64,000 bases of DNA from an uncultured Pelagibacteraceae bacterium (GTDB taxonomy: Bacteria > Pseudomonadota > Alphaproteobacteria > Pelagibacterales > Pelagibacteraceae). The stretch lies in contig CACBQD010000003.1 of assembly GCA_902541285.1 (NCBI GenBank), forward strand, positions 17,455-81,454, written 5' to 3'. A program made the position numbers and the translations under genes. A model generated the notes under the pieces. It was not told the DNA's origin. It saw only the letters and a program-made list of their open reading frames with translations, and did not search any database. Shown piece after piece: positions 28,347 to 37,616 of this stretch (position 1 is its first letter; each line of letters starts with the position of its first letter).

Positions 28347-30419
28347 ATGTTTAAAGTTGTAAAGAAAGAAATAGAAGTAGCAGGGAAAAAGATTAGTTTA
28401 GAAACAGGTAAAATAGCAAGACAAGCAGATGGCGCAATCATAGCACAATGTGGAGAAACAGTTGTTTTGGCGACTGCAGTTGGAGCAAAAAAAGTTAATC
28501 CAGATATGGATTACTTTCCGTTGTCAGTAAATTATCAAGAAAAATATTATGCAGCTGGTAAAATTCCAGGTGGATATTTTAAGAGAGAAGCAAGACCAAC
28601 GGATAGTGAGACTTTAATTTCAAGATTGATTGACAGACCTATCAGACCACTTTTCCCAGATGAATTTAAAAACGAAGTTCAGGTACTACCAACAGTAATA
28701 TCTTACGATAAAGAGAATGAAGCAGATATTTTATCAATTATTGCCTCATCAGCTGCGTTAGCAATTTCAGGAATGCCATTTTTAGGCCCTGTCGGCGCGT
28801 CTAGAGTTGGCTTTATTAAAGGGGAATACATTCTTAATCCTACTAAAGCAGAACTTAAAGACTCAAAACTTGATCTTGTAGTAGCAGGAACAAAAGATGC
28901 AGTTTTAATGGTTGAGTCCGAGGCAAGTGGTTTAACTGAGGAAGAAATGTTAAATGCTGTTAAGTTCGGCCATGAAGGATTTGTTCCAGTAATTGAAATG
29001 ATAGAGGAACTAGCCAAAGAATGTAAAAAACCTGATTGGATAGTTGAGAAAAAAGATCTTTCAGAAGTAAAAAATAAATTGGAAAGCGAATTTACCGAGG
29101 AACTTAAAAAAGCATTTTCAATAAAAGATAAACAAGAAAGATCGAATTTAATCTCAGAAATAACTGATAAAGCAAAAAAGCTTTATGAAGAAGATGAGAA
29201 TTATACCGATCTTGACGTAAATTCTGAGCTTAAAAATTTAGAAAAAAGGATTGTCAGAACAGATATTCTAAAAAATAAAAATAGAATTGATGGTAGAGGT
29301 CTTGCAGATGTTAGACCAATTATGTGTGAAGTTGGAATTCTTCCAAGAGTTCATGGTTCTGCTTTGTTTACTCGAGGAGAAACTCAAGCAATAGTTACAA
29401 CTACACTTGGTACATCTGATGATGAGCAAAAAATAGAAAGTCTTGAAGGATTACAAAAAGAAAGGTTTATGCTTCATTATAATTTTCCACCTTTCTCTGT
29501 TGGAGAAACTGGTAGAATAGGTACCGGAAGAAGAGAAATAGGTCATGGAAAATTAGCTTGGAGAGCAATAAATTCTTCTTTGCCTTCTAAAGAGAGTTTT
29601 CCCTACACATTTAGAATTGTATCAGAGATAACTGAGTCAAACGGTTCTTCTTCTATGGCGACTGTTTGTGGTTCATCTTTAGCTTTGATGGATGCAGGCG
29701 TGCCAATAAAAGAACCAGTTGCTGGTATTGCAATGGGATTAATTAAAGAAGGAGATGACTTCAGCGTACTTTCAGATATTCTTGGAGATGAAGATCACCT
29801 AGGTGATATGGACTTTAAAGTTGCTGGAACTAAAGACGGAATAACATCTCTTCAAATGGACATTAAAATTACAGGTATAACATTTGAAATTATGGAGCAA
29901 GCCTTAAAACAAGCAAAAGATGGAAGAATTCACATTCTAAGTGAAATGAATAAAGCTTTATCTAAATCAAGGGAAGATGTTGGAAAACATACTCCTAAGA
30001 TGGAGAAAATTACTGTAGATAAAAAAGATATTGCTACAGTCATTGGAAAAGGTGGAGCAACTATAAGAGAAATAGTTGAGGTATCTGGTGCCAAAGTTGA
30101 CATCAATGATGAAGGTGAAGTTACAGTAGCTGCTCCAGATGAGGAATCAAGAAACAAAGCTATTCAAATGATTAAAGACTTAACTGCTAAAGCTGAACTC
30201 AATAAAATTTACAATGGAAAAGTAATGAAAATTATGGAGTTTGGTGCGTTTGTTAATTTCCTAGGAAAACAAGATGGCCTTGTTCATATATCAGAGCTTG
30301 CTGATAAAAGAGTCGGCAAAGTAACTGATGTAGTAAAAGAAGGTGATGAAGTTAAAGTTAAAGTAATTGGCTTTGATAGAGGAAAAGTTAAGTTATCAAT
30401 TAAACAAGCTGCAATATAA
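28347..30419 (+). CDS. pnp: Polyribonucleotide nucleotidyltransferase (PNPase)
   Basis: Phosphorolytic 3'-5' exoribonuclease. Two RNase PH-like domains flank an alpha-helical linker; [21 protein letters not shown] and [17 protein letters not shown] with [16 protein letters not shown] mark the catalytic second core. The KH domain contains [15 protein letters not shown] (about residue 565), and the final S1 domain starts [21 protein letters not shown] (about residue 620). The 690-residue length is typical. It directly abuts rpsO. Confidence 0.98.
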   Translation: MFKVVKKEIEVAGKKISLETGKIARQADGAIIAQCGETVVLATAVGAKKVNPDMDYFPLSVNYQEKYYAAGKIPGGYFKREARPTDSETLISRLIDRPIRPLFPDEFKNEVQVLPTVISYDKENEADILSIIASSAALAISGMPFLGPVGASRVGFIKGEYILNPTKAELKDSKLDLVVAGTKDAVLMVESEASGLTEEEMLNAVKFGHEGFVPVIEMIEELAKECKKPDWIVEKKDLSEVKNKLESEFTEELKKAFSIKDKQERSNLISEITDKAKKLYEEDENYTDLDVNSELKNLEKRIVRTDILKNKNRIDGRGLADVRPIMCEVGILPRVHGSALFTRGETQAIVTTTLGTSDDEQKIESLEGLQKERFMLHYNFPPFSVGETGRIGTGRREIGHGKLAWRAINSSLPSKESFPYTFRIVSEITESNGSSSMATVCGSSLALMDAGVPIKEPVAGIAMGLIKEGDDFSVLSDILGDEDHLGDMDFKVAGTKDGITSLQMDIKITGITFEIMEQALKQAKDGRIHILSEMNKALSKSREDVGKHTPKMEKITVDKKDIATVIGKGGATIREIVEVSGAKVDINDEGEVTVAAPDEESRNKAIQMIKDLTAKAELNKIYNGKVMKIMEFGAFVNFLGKQDGLVHISELADKRVGKVTDVVKEGDEVKVKVIGFDRGKVKLSIKQAAI

Positions 30420-30434
30420 ATTTATAGGAGAAAT

Positions 30435-30797
30435 ATGAAAAAATTTGATGATTTAATGAGCGTAAGCAATGAGATTGAAAATATCAGCGCTAGTGATGCA
30501 AAAGAAAAGCTAAATGACCCAAATGTTCAATTTATCGACGTTAGGGATAAAGAGAGCTTTTCAAAAGGTACGATCGGTAATGCAATTCACTTAGACAGAG
30601 GTTTATTAGAATTTTATTTAGCAGACGGAAGTCCTCTTGAAAATGATATGTTTAAAAATAATCCTGATAAAGAATATGTAGTTTTTTGTGGTGTTGGTGG
30701 ACAAGGAACATTAGCAACCAAAACTATGAAGGATATGGGGGTTAAAAATGTCAAAAATATCACTGGTGGTATGAAAGAGTGGGAAAAGATCAAGTAA
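30435..30797 (+). CDS. Rhodanese-like domain protein
   Basis: A single rhodanese domain of 120 residues: VQFIDVRDKESFSKGTIGNAIHL is the conserved first half and EYVVFCGVGGQGTLATKTMKDMGV surrounds the active-site loop. The presumed persulfide-forming cysteine is present (CGVGGQG), but the loop lacks the Arg typical of thiosulfate sulfurtransferases, so substrate and activity are uncertain. It has its own aggaga ribosome binding site 15 nt after pnp and no signal peptide. A sulfur-transfer role in the cytoplasm is the family expectation. Confidence 0.88.
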   Translation: MKKFDDLMSVSNEIENISASDAKEKLNDPNVQFIDVRDKESFSKGTIGNAIHLDRGLLEFYLADGSPLENDMFKNNPDKEYVVFCGVGGQGTLATKTMKDMGVKNVKNITGGMKEWEKIK

Positions 30798-30824
30798 AAA
30801 ATAATTGTAATAAATTATAATAGA

Positions 30825-30977
30825 ATGAAGCTTTTAAAAAACTTTAAGTTAGAACTACAGAAAAATAAATATGGAAGGTATTTATTACTTGGTAGTTTTG
30901 CATTTTTTTTTATTAAAGGTTTAATTTGGTTAGGTATTTTTATTGCTGTTGGCTTAGGTATTACTAATTCTTTTTAA
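30825..30977 (+). CDS. Small single-pass membrane protein (50 aa), unrecognised
   Basis: An ATG at 30825 opens a 50-residue frame ending at TAA 30975-30977. The N-terminal half is basic and amphipathic (KLLKNFKLELQKNKYGRY), the C-terminal half is one hydrophobic helix (LLLGSFAFFFIKGLIWLGIFIAVGLGI). This is a credible small membrane protein of N-in orientation, but no family is recognised and no good Shine-Dalgarno precedes it. It ends with a 4-nt overlap with the leftward DUF4149 gene, typical of real genes in this compact genome. Possible function: accessory subunit of a membrane complex; this is a guess. Confidence 0.6.
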   Translation: MKLLKNFKLELQKNKYGRYLLLGSFAFFFIKGLIWLGIFIAVGLGITNSF

Positions 30978-31363
30978 ATTAAGACAATTACCAAGAAAAT
31001 CATTTGAACAAAATTTATCACCACAGAAACAAAGTGTGATTGTTTAAATTTTTTTTCCTGCTTCTCATCTCTGAACTTATTTATCAGTGGCATTAGTACA
31101 AAATTTGATACAGCAAATAATACTGCAACACTCAAAATTAAATAAAAATCTAAGGAAAAAATTTTTAGAATTATAAATAAAATTAAAACTAAAACACTAA
31201 TAGCTAAATTAACAGTATAGTAATAAGGAAATATTTTTCTTATAAATTTTCTAGCATTTTCCTCATTTAATGCAGTGAAAGTTACAGGTGCTACAACAAA
31301 AGAAAAAAAAAGCATAATTCCAAATATTATACTGGTGAGATAATTACTAATTTGTTGCATCAT
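30974..31363 (-). CDS. DUF4149 (TMEM205-like) membrane protein
   Basis: A 129-residue protein with four hydrophobic segments, matching the DUF4149 pattern: an N-terminal helix with SIIFGIMLFFSFVVAPVTFTAL, a middle pair, then PLINKFRD and a final helix VVINFVQMIFLVIVLI. The PV/AP after the first helix and the central N-x-x-x-D are typical. Function of the family is unknown. It follows fabI after 14 nt in the same direction, so it may be read with the fab genes. Confidence 0.75.
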   Translation of the reverse strand: MMQQISNYLTSIIFGIMLFFSFVVAPVTFTALNEENARKFIRKIFPYYYTVNLAISVLVLILFIILKIFSLDFYLILSVAVLFAVSNFVLMPLINKFRDEKQEKKFKQSHFVSVVINFVQMIFLVIVLI

Positions 31364-31377
31364 AATTTAACTAAATT

Positions 31378-32163
31378 TCAGGTGATATTCTTAGGATCTG
31401 GCATTCCAACTTTATTGTAACCAGCATCTACATAATGAATTTCACCAGTAACACCACCAGCCATATCACTTAAAAGATATAATGCTGAATTTCCGACATC
31501 AAGATTATCTACATTTCTTTTTAAGAATGAATGATCGGCATTCCACTTGTATAGAAATTTAGCATCCCCAATAGCAGAAGCTGCTAGAGTTTTAATTGGT
31601 CCCGCACTTATTGCATTAACTCTAATATTCTTTGCTCCAAGGTCTCTTGCAAGATATTTAACACTGGACTCTAGTGCAGCTTTACATACGCCCATTACAT
31701 TATAATTAGGTATGGCTTTATTTGCTTCATAACTCAAAGTAATCATACTACCACCTTGTTTCATTATTTTAGATGCTTCTCTAGCAACTTCAGTAAATGA
31801 AAAACAAGATATTAACATACTTCTTAAAAAGTTTTCTCTAGTTGTATTTAAATATTCTCCTGATAATTCGGATTTATCTGAAAATGCAATTGCATGTACA
31901 ACAAAATCAATTTCTCCCCATTGACTTTTTACATCTTCAAAAAGTTTTACAACTTCTTCTTTTTTTTCTACATCACAGCTAAAAGTTACATTTGAATTTA
32001 GTTTTTCTGCAAGTGGAATTACTCTTTTTTTTAAAGCATCACCTAAATATGTAAAAGCTAACTCTGCTCCAGCTTCAGCAAGTTTTTGAGATATACCCCA
32101 TGCAATTGATCTCTCATTGGCAACGCCCATGATAAGACCTTTTTTCCCCTTCATTAAACTCAT
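31378..32163 (-). CDS. fabI: Enoyl-[acyl-carrier-protein] reductase (NADH)
   Basis: Last reductive step of the type II fatty-acid cycle. The start is set at ATG 32163 (SLMKGKKGLIMGVANERSIAWGI), which fits the alphaproteobacterial FabI N-terminus and sits 4 nt after fabB; an in-frame TTG 18 nt further up is less likely. The nucleotide-binding GVANERSIAWG loop replaces the usual short-chain dehydrogenase glycine motif. The active site is SYEANKAIPNYNVMGVCKAALE, with Tyr-x6-Lys. Length 261 residues. It is the third gene of fabA-fabB-fabI. Confidence 0.96.
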   Translation of the reverse strand: MSLMKGKKGLIMGVANERSIAWGISQKLAEAGAELAFTYLGDALKKRVIPLAEKLNSNVTFSCDVEKKEEVVKLFEDVKSQWGEIDFVVHAIAFSDKSELSGEYLNTTRENFLRSMLISCFSFTEVAREASKIMKQGGSMITLSYEANKAIPNYNVMGVCKAALESSVKYLARDLGAKNIRVNAISAGPIKTLAASAIGDAKFLYKWNADHSFLKRNVDNLDVGNSALYLLSDMAGGVTGEIHYVDAGYNKVGMPDPKNIT

Positions 32164-32167
32164 AGAT

Positions 32168-33379
32168 TTAAACTTTCTCAAACACTAATGTTGCATTAGT
32201 TCCACCAAAACCAAAGCTGTTAGACATAATTGCATTTAAATTTACGTCTTTTTCAACTTGTGTAACAATCGGATAGTTTTTTGCTTCATCATCCATTTCT
32301 GAAATATTTGCTGACGCTGAAATAAAATTGTTTTTCATCATTATCAAACTGTAAATTGCTTCGTGTACTGAAGTTGCACCTAATGAATGACCTGACAAAG
32401 ATTTTGTTGAACTTATTTTAGGTTTATAGTCTGGGAAAGCCTCACCCACTGCTTTTAATTCTGTAATATCTCCCACAGGTGTTGATGTCCCGTGAGTATT
32501 AATATAGTCAATTTTATTTTTTGAAGTTGCTAGAGCCATTTTCATACATCTCACCGCTCCCTCGCCAGATGGTGCAACCATATCATAGCCATCTGATGTT
32601 GCTCCATATCCAGTTAATTCTGCGTATATTTTAGCACCTCTTGCTTTGGCATGTTCGTATTCTTCTAAAACAAGAACTCCACCTCCACCAGCAATCACAA
32701 AACCATCTCTTGTTTTATCATATGGTCTTGAAGCTTTTTCAGGGGTATCGTTATATTTTGATGATAGCGCAGTCATTGCATCAAACATTGCAGTCATAGC
32801 AAAGTGAACCTCATCACTTCCACCTGCAAAAATAATATTTTGTTTTCCTAATTGAATAAGTTCCATTGCGTTACCAATACAATGACCACTCGTTGCACAC
32901 GCAGAACTTATTGTGTAATTAGTACCTTTTATTTTAAATGGAACTGCTAGAGTGGCAGAAGCAGTACTTGCCATAGTTCTTGGAACTATAAATGGGCCCA
33001 TTTTTTTTGGATTTTTTTCTCTAGTTTTATCCGATGCTAATATCACATTTTCAATTGATGGTCCTCCTGATCCCATTACCATCCCAGTTGAAATATTACT
33101 AACTTCATTCTCCTCTAATCCAGAATCTTTGACTGCTTCACTCATAGCAACATAATTATATGCTGAGCCAGCTCCCATAAACCTAATAACTTTTCTATCA
33201 ATGTAATCTTCTAATTTGATATTAGGTTTACCATGAACATGGCTCTTTAAATTATGTTCTTTATATTCTTCTGAAAATGTTATTCCTGATTTTGTATTAA
33301 CTAAAGATTGATAAACTTCATTTTGATTATTTCCTAAACATGAAACTATACCAAGTCCTGTTACAACTACTCTTTTCAT
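32168..33379 (-). CDS. fabB: 3-oxoacyl-ACP synthase I
   Basis: Condensing enzyme for unsaturated fatty-acid elongation. The Cys-His-His triad is visible: [14 protein letters not shown] (Cys about residue 160), [11 protein letters not shown] and [17 protein letters not shown]. The C-terminal [13 protein letters not shown] is the usual end. The 403-residue length is standard. It overlaps fabA by one nucleotide. Coexistence with FabA indicates the anaerobic (FabA/FabB) route to unsaturated fatty acids. Confidence 0.97.
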   Translation of the reverse strand: MKRVVVTGLGIVSCLGNNQNEVYQSLVNTKSGITFSEEYKEHNLKSHVHGKPNIKLEDYIDRKVIRFMGAGSAYNYVAMSEAVKDSGLEENEVSNISTGMVMGSGGPSIENVILASDKTREKNPKKMGPFIVPRTMASTASATLAVPFKIKGTNYTISSACATSGHCIGNAMELIQLGKQNIIFAGGSDEVHFAMTAMFDAMTALSSKYNDTPEKASRPYDKTRDGFVIAGGGGVLVLEEYEHAKARGAKIYAELTGYGATSDGYDMVAPSGEGAVRCMKMALATSKNKIDYINTHGTSTPVGDITELKAVGEAFPDYKPKISSTKSLSGHSLGATSVHEAIYSLIMMKNNFISASANISEMDDEAKNYPIVTQVEKDVNLNAIMSNSFGFGGTNATLVFEKV

Positions 33380-33879
33380 TATTTAAATAATCCTACCTTA
33401 AGATTTTCTGCACTATAAATCTTTTTTCCGTCAGCAAGCAGTATTCCATTTGCAAGTCCCACAGTTGTCTCTCCTTTAACAAGAATTCTTTTAATATCTA
33501 TTTCATATGTTGCCATTTTGACATTTTTAAGAACTTCCCCAGTGAACTTTACAGTGCTTACACCTAATGCTCTACCTCTTCCTGGATTTCCAAGCCAACC
33601 AAGAAAAAAGCCAACTAGCTGCCACATAGCATCTAAACCAAGACAACCTGGCATAACTGGATCTTCTCTAAAATGACAATCAAAGAACCACAAATTATCC
33701 TTAATATCAAGTTCGGCTTTCATAGATCCTTTTTTATAAAAACCCTCACTCTCAGTTATTTCTGTAATTCTATCAAACATTAGCATTGGTGGAGAAGGCA
33801 ATTTTGCATTACCTGGACCAAATAACTTACCATTAGCGCAATCAATTAGTTCGTTGTAATTAAAGGAACTTTTTTTCAT
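33379..33879 (-). CDS. fabA: 3-hydroxydecanoyl-ACP dehydratase/isomerase
   Basis: Introduces and isomerises the double bond at the C10 stage of fatty-acid synthesis. The 166-residue protein contains [32 protein letters not shown], with the catalytic His in CHF and Asp in LGLDAMW. It heads the fabA-fabB-fabI operon and diverges from irr across 73 bp, an arrangement well known in alphaproteobacteria. Its promoter must share that gap with irr. Confidence 0.97.
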   Translation of the reverse strand: MKKSSFNYNELIDCANGKLFGPGNAKLPSPPMLMFDRITEITESEGFYKKGSMKAELDIKDNLWFFDCHFREDPVMPGCLGLDAMWQLVGFFLGWLGNPGRGRALGVSTVKFTGEVLKNVKMATYEIDIKRILVKGETTVGLANGILLADGKKIYSAENLKVGLFK

Positions 33880-33913
33880 AATTTTGTAATCTTATTACTT
33901 GATTTAGGTACAT

Positions 33914-33919
33914 TATAAT
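33914..33919 (+). promoter_or_regulatory. Candidate -10 box of irr
   Basis: A perfect TATAAT hexamer lies 11 nt upstream of the Irr-type palindrome and 39 nt upstream of the irr ATG. No good -35 hexamer sits 16-18 nt before it (cttatt is the nearest match), so this is a weak call. If used, transcription would start near 33926, just before the palindrome at 33930. Confidence 0.4.
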
Positions 33920-33929
33920 ATACAAATAG

Positions 33930-33946
33930 TTTAGAATAGTTTTAAA
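33930..33946. promoter_or_regulatory. Irr-type palindrome (ICE-like) at the irr start
   Basis: TTTAGAA TAG TTTTAAA is an inverted repeat with one mismatch relative to TTTAGAA-N3-TTCTAAA, which I recall as the iron-control-element (Irr box) pattern in alphaproteobacteria. It lies 6 nt before the irr ATG, downstream of the TATAAT box, a position suited to roadblock autoregulation. A second copy sharing TTTAGAATA overlaps the katG -10 box. Low genome GC makes chance matches possible. Confidence 0.5.
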
Positions 33947-33952
33947 TTGCTA

Positions 33953-34363
33953 ATGACTAGTAAACAAGAATTTATTGAAAAACTAAGAAACTCCAGCTTA
34001 AGACCAACTAAGCAAAGAATAAATATATGTGAGGTTTTGTTTAATAGAGATAAAACTTTCCATTTCACAATAAACGACTTATTCAATTTGATAAAAGATA
34101 AAACTGGAGAGAAAGTTTCTTTAGCAACTGTTTACAATACAGTCCATGCATTCCTTAAAAAAGGATATCTAAAAGAGATACCAATTAATTCTAATCAAAC
34201 TTATTTTGATACAAATGTCACAGATCACCACCATTTCTTTGATGTTAAAGAAGAAAAGCTTATTGACATTAAAAATGAGGATGTAGGACCAATAGAAATT
34301 CAGAAATCCATTCCTGGAAAAAAAATTAAATCAGTCGAAGTTTTAGTAAAATTAGAGGACTAG
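33953..34363 (+). CDS. irr: Iron response regulator Irr (Fur family)
   Basis: A Fur-family regulator of iron and haem status. The start is set at ATG 33953 (TSKQEFIEKLRNSSL); a TTG two codons upstream is possible. SLRPTKQRINICEVLF and SLATVYNTVHAFLKKGYL form the winged helix. YFDTNVTDHHHFFDVKE contains the His triplet that binds haem in Irr proteins, distinguishing it from the Fur at 17.96 kb. Length 136 residues. The divergent fabA neighbour is the conserved alphaproteobacterial partner. Irr proteins are degraded or released when haem is plentiful, linking haem supply to gene control. Confidence 0.92.
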   Translation: MTSKQEFIEKLRNSSLRPTKQRINICEVLFNRDKTFHFTINDLFNLIKDKTGEKVSLATVYNTVHAFLKKGYLKEIPINSNQTYFDTNVTDHHHFFDVKEEKLIDIKNEDVGPIEIQKSIPGKKIKSVEVLVKLED

Positions 34364-34397
34364 GTTTTCAAAATTACATCATATATATTCTGACTTA

Positions 34398-34426
34398 TTG
34401 ACAATCTTCTTTAGAATAATTATAAA
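34398..34426 (+). promoter_or_regulatory. Strong sigma-70-like promoter of katG
   Basis: A perfect TTGACA (34398-34403) and TATAAA (34421-34426) are spaced by exactly 17 nt, predicting transcription from about 34433 and a leader of about 37 nt. A ribosome binding site AAAGGAG (34453-34459) follows, 10 nt before the ATG. This is one of the best promoter matches in the window. Confidence 0.75.
34410..34426. promoter_or_regulatory. Irr-type palindrome overlapping the katG -10 box
   Basis: TTTAGAA TAA TTATAAA is an inverted repeat with one mismatch to TTTAGAA-N3-TTCTAAA and shares TTTAGAATA with the element at 33930. It covers the spacer end and the whole -10 box of katG, a classical repressor position. 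Adjacent irr makes Irr the natural candidate. The assignment to Irr is inference. Confidence 0.5.
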
Positions 34427-34469
34427 CAAGGAATTAGTATAATTATAATATTAAAGGAGACAAATAATA

Positions 34470-36707
34470 ATGAGTGCGGAATTTCATAAAAGTAAAACAT
34501 TTAAATCAGCAGAATTAAGTAAGTGCCCTTTTTCGGGCGCAGGTACACCAGCAAAATTTAGCGCTGGAAGAGGACAAACAAATAGAGATTTTTGGCCAAA
34601 TAGTTTGAATTTGAAAATTTTAAGTCAGCACTCGAATTTATCAAATCCAATGGAGAAAAAATTTAATTATTCTAAAGAATTTAAAAAACTGAACTACAAA
34701 GCACTCAAAAAAGATTTAAACAAATTAATGACAGACTCACAAGATTGGTGGCCAGCAGATTACGGTCATTATGGTCCTTTATTTATTAGATTAGCATGGC
34801 ATGCAGCAGGTACATACAGAACAGGTGATGGTAGAGGGGGAGCTGGAACAGGTAATCAAAGGTTTGCACCGTTAAATGCTTGGCCTGATAATGTTAATTT
34901 AGATAAAGCAAGATTACTTTTGTGGCCAATAAAACAGAAATATGGAAAAAGAATTTCTTGGGCAGATTTATTTATACTAGTTGGAAATGTAGCATTAGAG
35001 TCAATGGGCTTTAAAACGTTCGGTTTTGGAGCCGGAAGAACTGATATCTGGGAACCAGAAGATGATATTTACTGGGGTTCAGAAAAAGAAATGTTGGGTG
35101 TTAAGAGATACAGCGGAAAAAGAGATCTTGAACAACCATTGGGGGCTTCTCACATGGGATTAATTTATGTAAATCCACAAGGTCCAGATTTTAATCCAGA
35201 TCCATTAAAAGCGGCTCATGATATCAGAGAAACATTTGGACGAATGGCAATGAATGACTATGAAACTGTTGCTTTAGTTGCAGGGGGTCACACCTTTGGA
35301 AAATCTCATGGTGCTGCACCAGAATCACATAAAGGACCTGATCCAGAGGCATCAAGAATCCAAGATCAAGCAACTGGTTGGAATAGTAATTACAAATCAG
35401 GAAAAGGTGTACACGCAATAAGTAGTGGTATTGAAGGAGCATGGACACAAACACCAACAAAATGGGATATGGGTTACTTTGATTGTTTATTTAACCATGA
35501 ATGGGAATTGACAAAAGGACCTGCTGGAGCATTTCAATGGACTCCAAAAAAGAATGGTCAGAGAATTAAAATGGTTCCTGATGCTCATGATAAAAGTAAA
35601 ATGCATCCTCCAATGATGCAAACAACTGATTTATCTTTGAGAATGGATAAAAGTTATGGACCAATTTCAAAACATTTTTATCAAAATCCAGATGAATTTG
35701 CTGATGCATTTGCTAGAGCTTGGTTTAAACTTACTCATAGAGACATGGGACCAAGAGCATGTTATTTGGGTAGCGAAGTACCAAAAGAACAATTAATTTG
35801 GCAAGATCCTATAGATAAACCAAAATATAAACTTAAATCAAAAGATATAAGAGATTTGAAATTAAAGCTTTCAAAATCAAAAATCTCCGTGTCAGATTTA
35901 GTTTCTACAGCCTGGGCATCTGCTTCCACATACAGAGGTTCTGATAAAAGAGGTGGAGCAAACGGAGCAAGAATTATGCTTGAACCTCAAAGAAGTTGGA
36001 AAGTTAATAACCCTAAAAAACTATCAAAGGTTATTAAAGCTCTACAAAAAATTAAGAAAAGATTTGATACAAATAAAAAATCAGTCTCAATGGCGGATCT
36101 TATAGTATTAGGTGGAAATGTAGGAGTTGAAATGGCAGCCAGAAAGGCTGGTCACAAAATTCAAGTCCCATTTAACCCTGGAAGAGGAGATGCTAGACAA
36201 GACCAGACAGATGTAAATTCATTTGGATTGCTTGAGCCACAAGCGGATGGTTTTAGAAACTACATTAAAAAAGGTAAATCTCATGTTTCAGCTGAGGAAA
36301 AATTAATTGATAAGGCACAATTAATGGGATTAACGGCGCCAGAGATGACAGTTCTTGTAGGAGGAATGAGAGTTTTAAATACAAACTATGATAGTTCTAA
36401 AAATGGAGTTTTCACAAAAAAACCTGGAACTTTATCAACAGATTATTTTGTAAATCTTCTTGATATGAGTACCACTTGGAAAGAAACAGATAAATCTGAA
36501 CAATATTTTGTTGGTAAAGATAGAAAGTCTAAAAAAACTAAGTGGAAAGGTTCAAGAGTTGACCTTATTTTTGGCTCTAATTCTCAATTAAGAGCATTAG
36601 CTGAAGTTTATGCTTGTAAAGATTCATCAGACAAATTTGTTAATGACTTTGTATCTGCATGGGTCAAAGTTATGAATGCAGATAGATTTGATTTAAGATT
36701 AAACTAG
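34470..36707 (+). CDS. katG: Catalase-peroxidase
   Basis: Bifunctional haem enzyme destroying hydrogen peroxide. The N-terminal (catalytic) domain contains [13 protein letters not shown] with distal Arg, Trp and His, LIYVNPQGP with the adduct Tyr, and [26 protein letters not shown] with the adduct Met and the proximal His. The C-terminal half is a degenerate duplicate beginning near residue 445 ([22 protein letters not shown]). At 745 residues it is complete and has normal codon use for the window. It has a strong promoter overlapped by an Irr-type palindrome. No signal peptide is visible, so it is cytoplasmic. A hydroxylase-like gene follows after 19 nt. Confidence 0.97.
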   Translation: MSAEFHKSKTFKSAELSKCPFSGAGTPAKFSAGRGQTNRDFWPNSLNLKILSQHSNLSNPMEKKFNYSKEFKKLNYKALKKDLNKLMTDSQDWWPADYGHYGPLFIRLAWHAAGTYRTGDGRGGAGTGNQRFAPLNAWPDNVNLDKARLLLWPIKQKYGKRISWADLFILVGNVALESMGFKTFGFGAGRTDIWEPEDDIYWGSEKEMLGVKRYSGKRDLEQPLGASHMGLIYVNPQGPDFNPDPLKAAHDIRETFGRMAMNDYETVALVAGGHTFGKSHGAAPESHKGPDPEASRIQDQATGWNSNYKSGKGVHAISSGIEGAWTQTPTKWDMGYFDCLFNHEWELTKGPAGAFQWTPKKNGQRIKMVPDAHDKSKMHPPMMQTTDLSLRMDKSYGPISKHFYQNPDEFADAFARAWFKLTHRDMGPRACYLGSEVPKEQLIWQDPIDKPKYKLKSKDIRDLKLKLSKSKISVSDLVSTAWASASTYRGSDKRGGANGARIMLEPQRSWKVNNPKKLSKVIKALQKIKKRFDTNKKSVSMADLIVLGGNVGVEMAARKAGHKIQVPFNPGRGDARQDQTDVNSFGLLEPQADGFRNYIKKGKSHVSAEEKLIDKAQLMGLTAPEMTVLVGGMRVLNTNYDSSKNGVFTKKPGTLSTDYFVNLLDMSTTWKETDKSEQYFVGKDRKSKKTKWKGSRVDLIFGSNSQLRALAEVYACKDSSDKFVNDFVSAWVKVMNADRFDLRLN

Positions 36708-36726
36708 TATTAAGGAAAGCAGAAAA

Positions 36727-37323
36727 ATGACATCACTATCGTTCGAAGACTTTTACAAAGTTCCTGAAATTAAGTTTGATATAAATAGATTGCGAAAAGA
36801 TTTAAATATAATTTTGGAGAAAAAGAAATTTAATTCGCCAGGTGTTACCCACTTTGGTGCAATTCCTTTAAATCAAATTCCAAATAACAAAGATTCTATA
36901 GAAGGGAACTATATCAGGGGTAGATATTGGACTATTGCAGATGAGACAGGCAAGGAAGTCTCAAGAGATATTGATATTGATGAGTCAAAATATACTGAGT
37001 TGCTACCAGAGTTTGAGAAAACTTATTTTAAAGAGGTTTATGAAATTCTTAGTAAAAAATTTAAGCTAGGAAGGGTAAGGCTTTTATTGAAAGAGCCAAG
37101 ATCAACACTAAGCTGGCATAAAGATCCAGAATGTAGATTGCATATTCCGATAGTAACTAATGCAGGTTGTTCAATGGTCATTGAAAATGTTGCAAAACAT
37201 TTGCCTGCAGATGGACATGTATGGATTACTAATAATACAAAGTATCATAACTTTTTTAATGGAGGAGAACAGGCTAGAGTTCACTTAGTTGCTTGTGTTC
37301 TTGAAAGCCCGTTTAAAGAATAA
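36727..37323 (+). CDS. Aspartyl/asparaginyl beta-hydroxylase-like protein
   Basis: A 198-residue protein of the Fe(II)/2-oxoglutarate oxygenase (double-stranded beta-helix) type. The metal-ligand pattern is visible: STLSWHKDPECRLHIPIVTN holds the His-x-Asp motif and an Arg-x-His, and NTKYHNFFNGGEQARVHLVACV supplies the distal His and the Arg that binds 2-oxoglutarate. The family hydroxylates Asp/Asn side chains of proteins or small molecules; the substrate here is unknown. It lies between katG and a DUF2061 gene (stop and start overlap by one nucleotide), suggesting a three-gene unit with katG. Confidence 0.8.
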   Translation: MTSLSFEDFYKVPEIKFDINRLRKDLNIILEKKKFNSPGVTHFGAIPLNQIPNNKDSIEGNYIRGRYWTIADETGKEVSRDIDIDESKYTELLPEFEKTYFKEVYEILSKKFKLGRVRLLLKEPRSTLSWHKDPECRLHIPIVTNAGCSMVIENVAKHLPADGHVWITNNTKYHNFFNGGEQARVHLVACVLESPFKE

Positions 37324-37565
37324 TGGAAGTTACTAACGGCATTTTTAAAGCTGCTGGTCAGATTTATTCCAATAACAGAGGCTCTATTTTAAGAACAATT
37401 GTTTATACAGTTGGTCATTTTGCAATTGCTATAACTGTTTTGATGTTAGTAGCGGATGTATCATTTATGATAGCCTTGACTGATGCAATTGTAGAACCAA
37501 TTGCCAATTCTATTTGGTATTTCATTTTAGATAAGTGGTGGGCAAGTAGATCAAAAAGTAAATAA
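37323..37565 (+). CDS. DUF2061 membrane protein
   Basis: An 80-residue protein with two hydrophobic segments in the pattern of DUF2061: RTIVYTVGHFAIAITVLMLVADVSF, then AIVEPIANSIWYFILDKWWASR. Family function is unknown; the domain often occurs in small membrane proteins and next to oxygenase or sulfur-metabolism genes. It is coupled to the hydroxylase-like gene by TAATG. A Fur-box-like sequence overlaps its stop codon (37558-37576). Confidence 0.75.
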   Translation: MEVTNGIFKAAGQIYSNNRGSILRTIVYTVGHFAIAITVLMLVADVSFMIALTDAIVEPIANSIWYFILDKWWASRSKSK

Positions 37566-37576
37566 TAATCATTATC
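37558..37576. promoter_or_regulatory. Fur-box-like sequence at the end of the DUF2061 gene
   Basis: The 19-mer ending in ATAATCATTATC matches 16 of 19 positions of the classical E. coli Fur box (GATAATGATAATCATTATC). It overlaps the stop codon of the DUF2061 gene and lies 41 bp before the first repeat of the array at 37617. Alphaproteobacterial Fur proteins need not read this consensus, and the region is very AT-rich, so the call is tentative. Confidence 0.35.
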
Positions 37577-37616
37577 AATAAATAAATAGAAAAAATTTTA
37601 TAAGGATAATTTGTAG

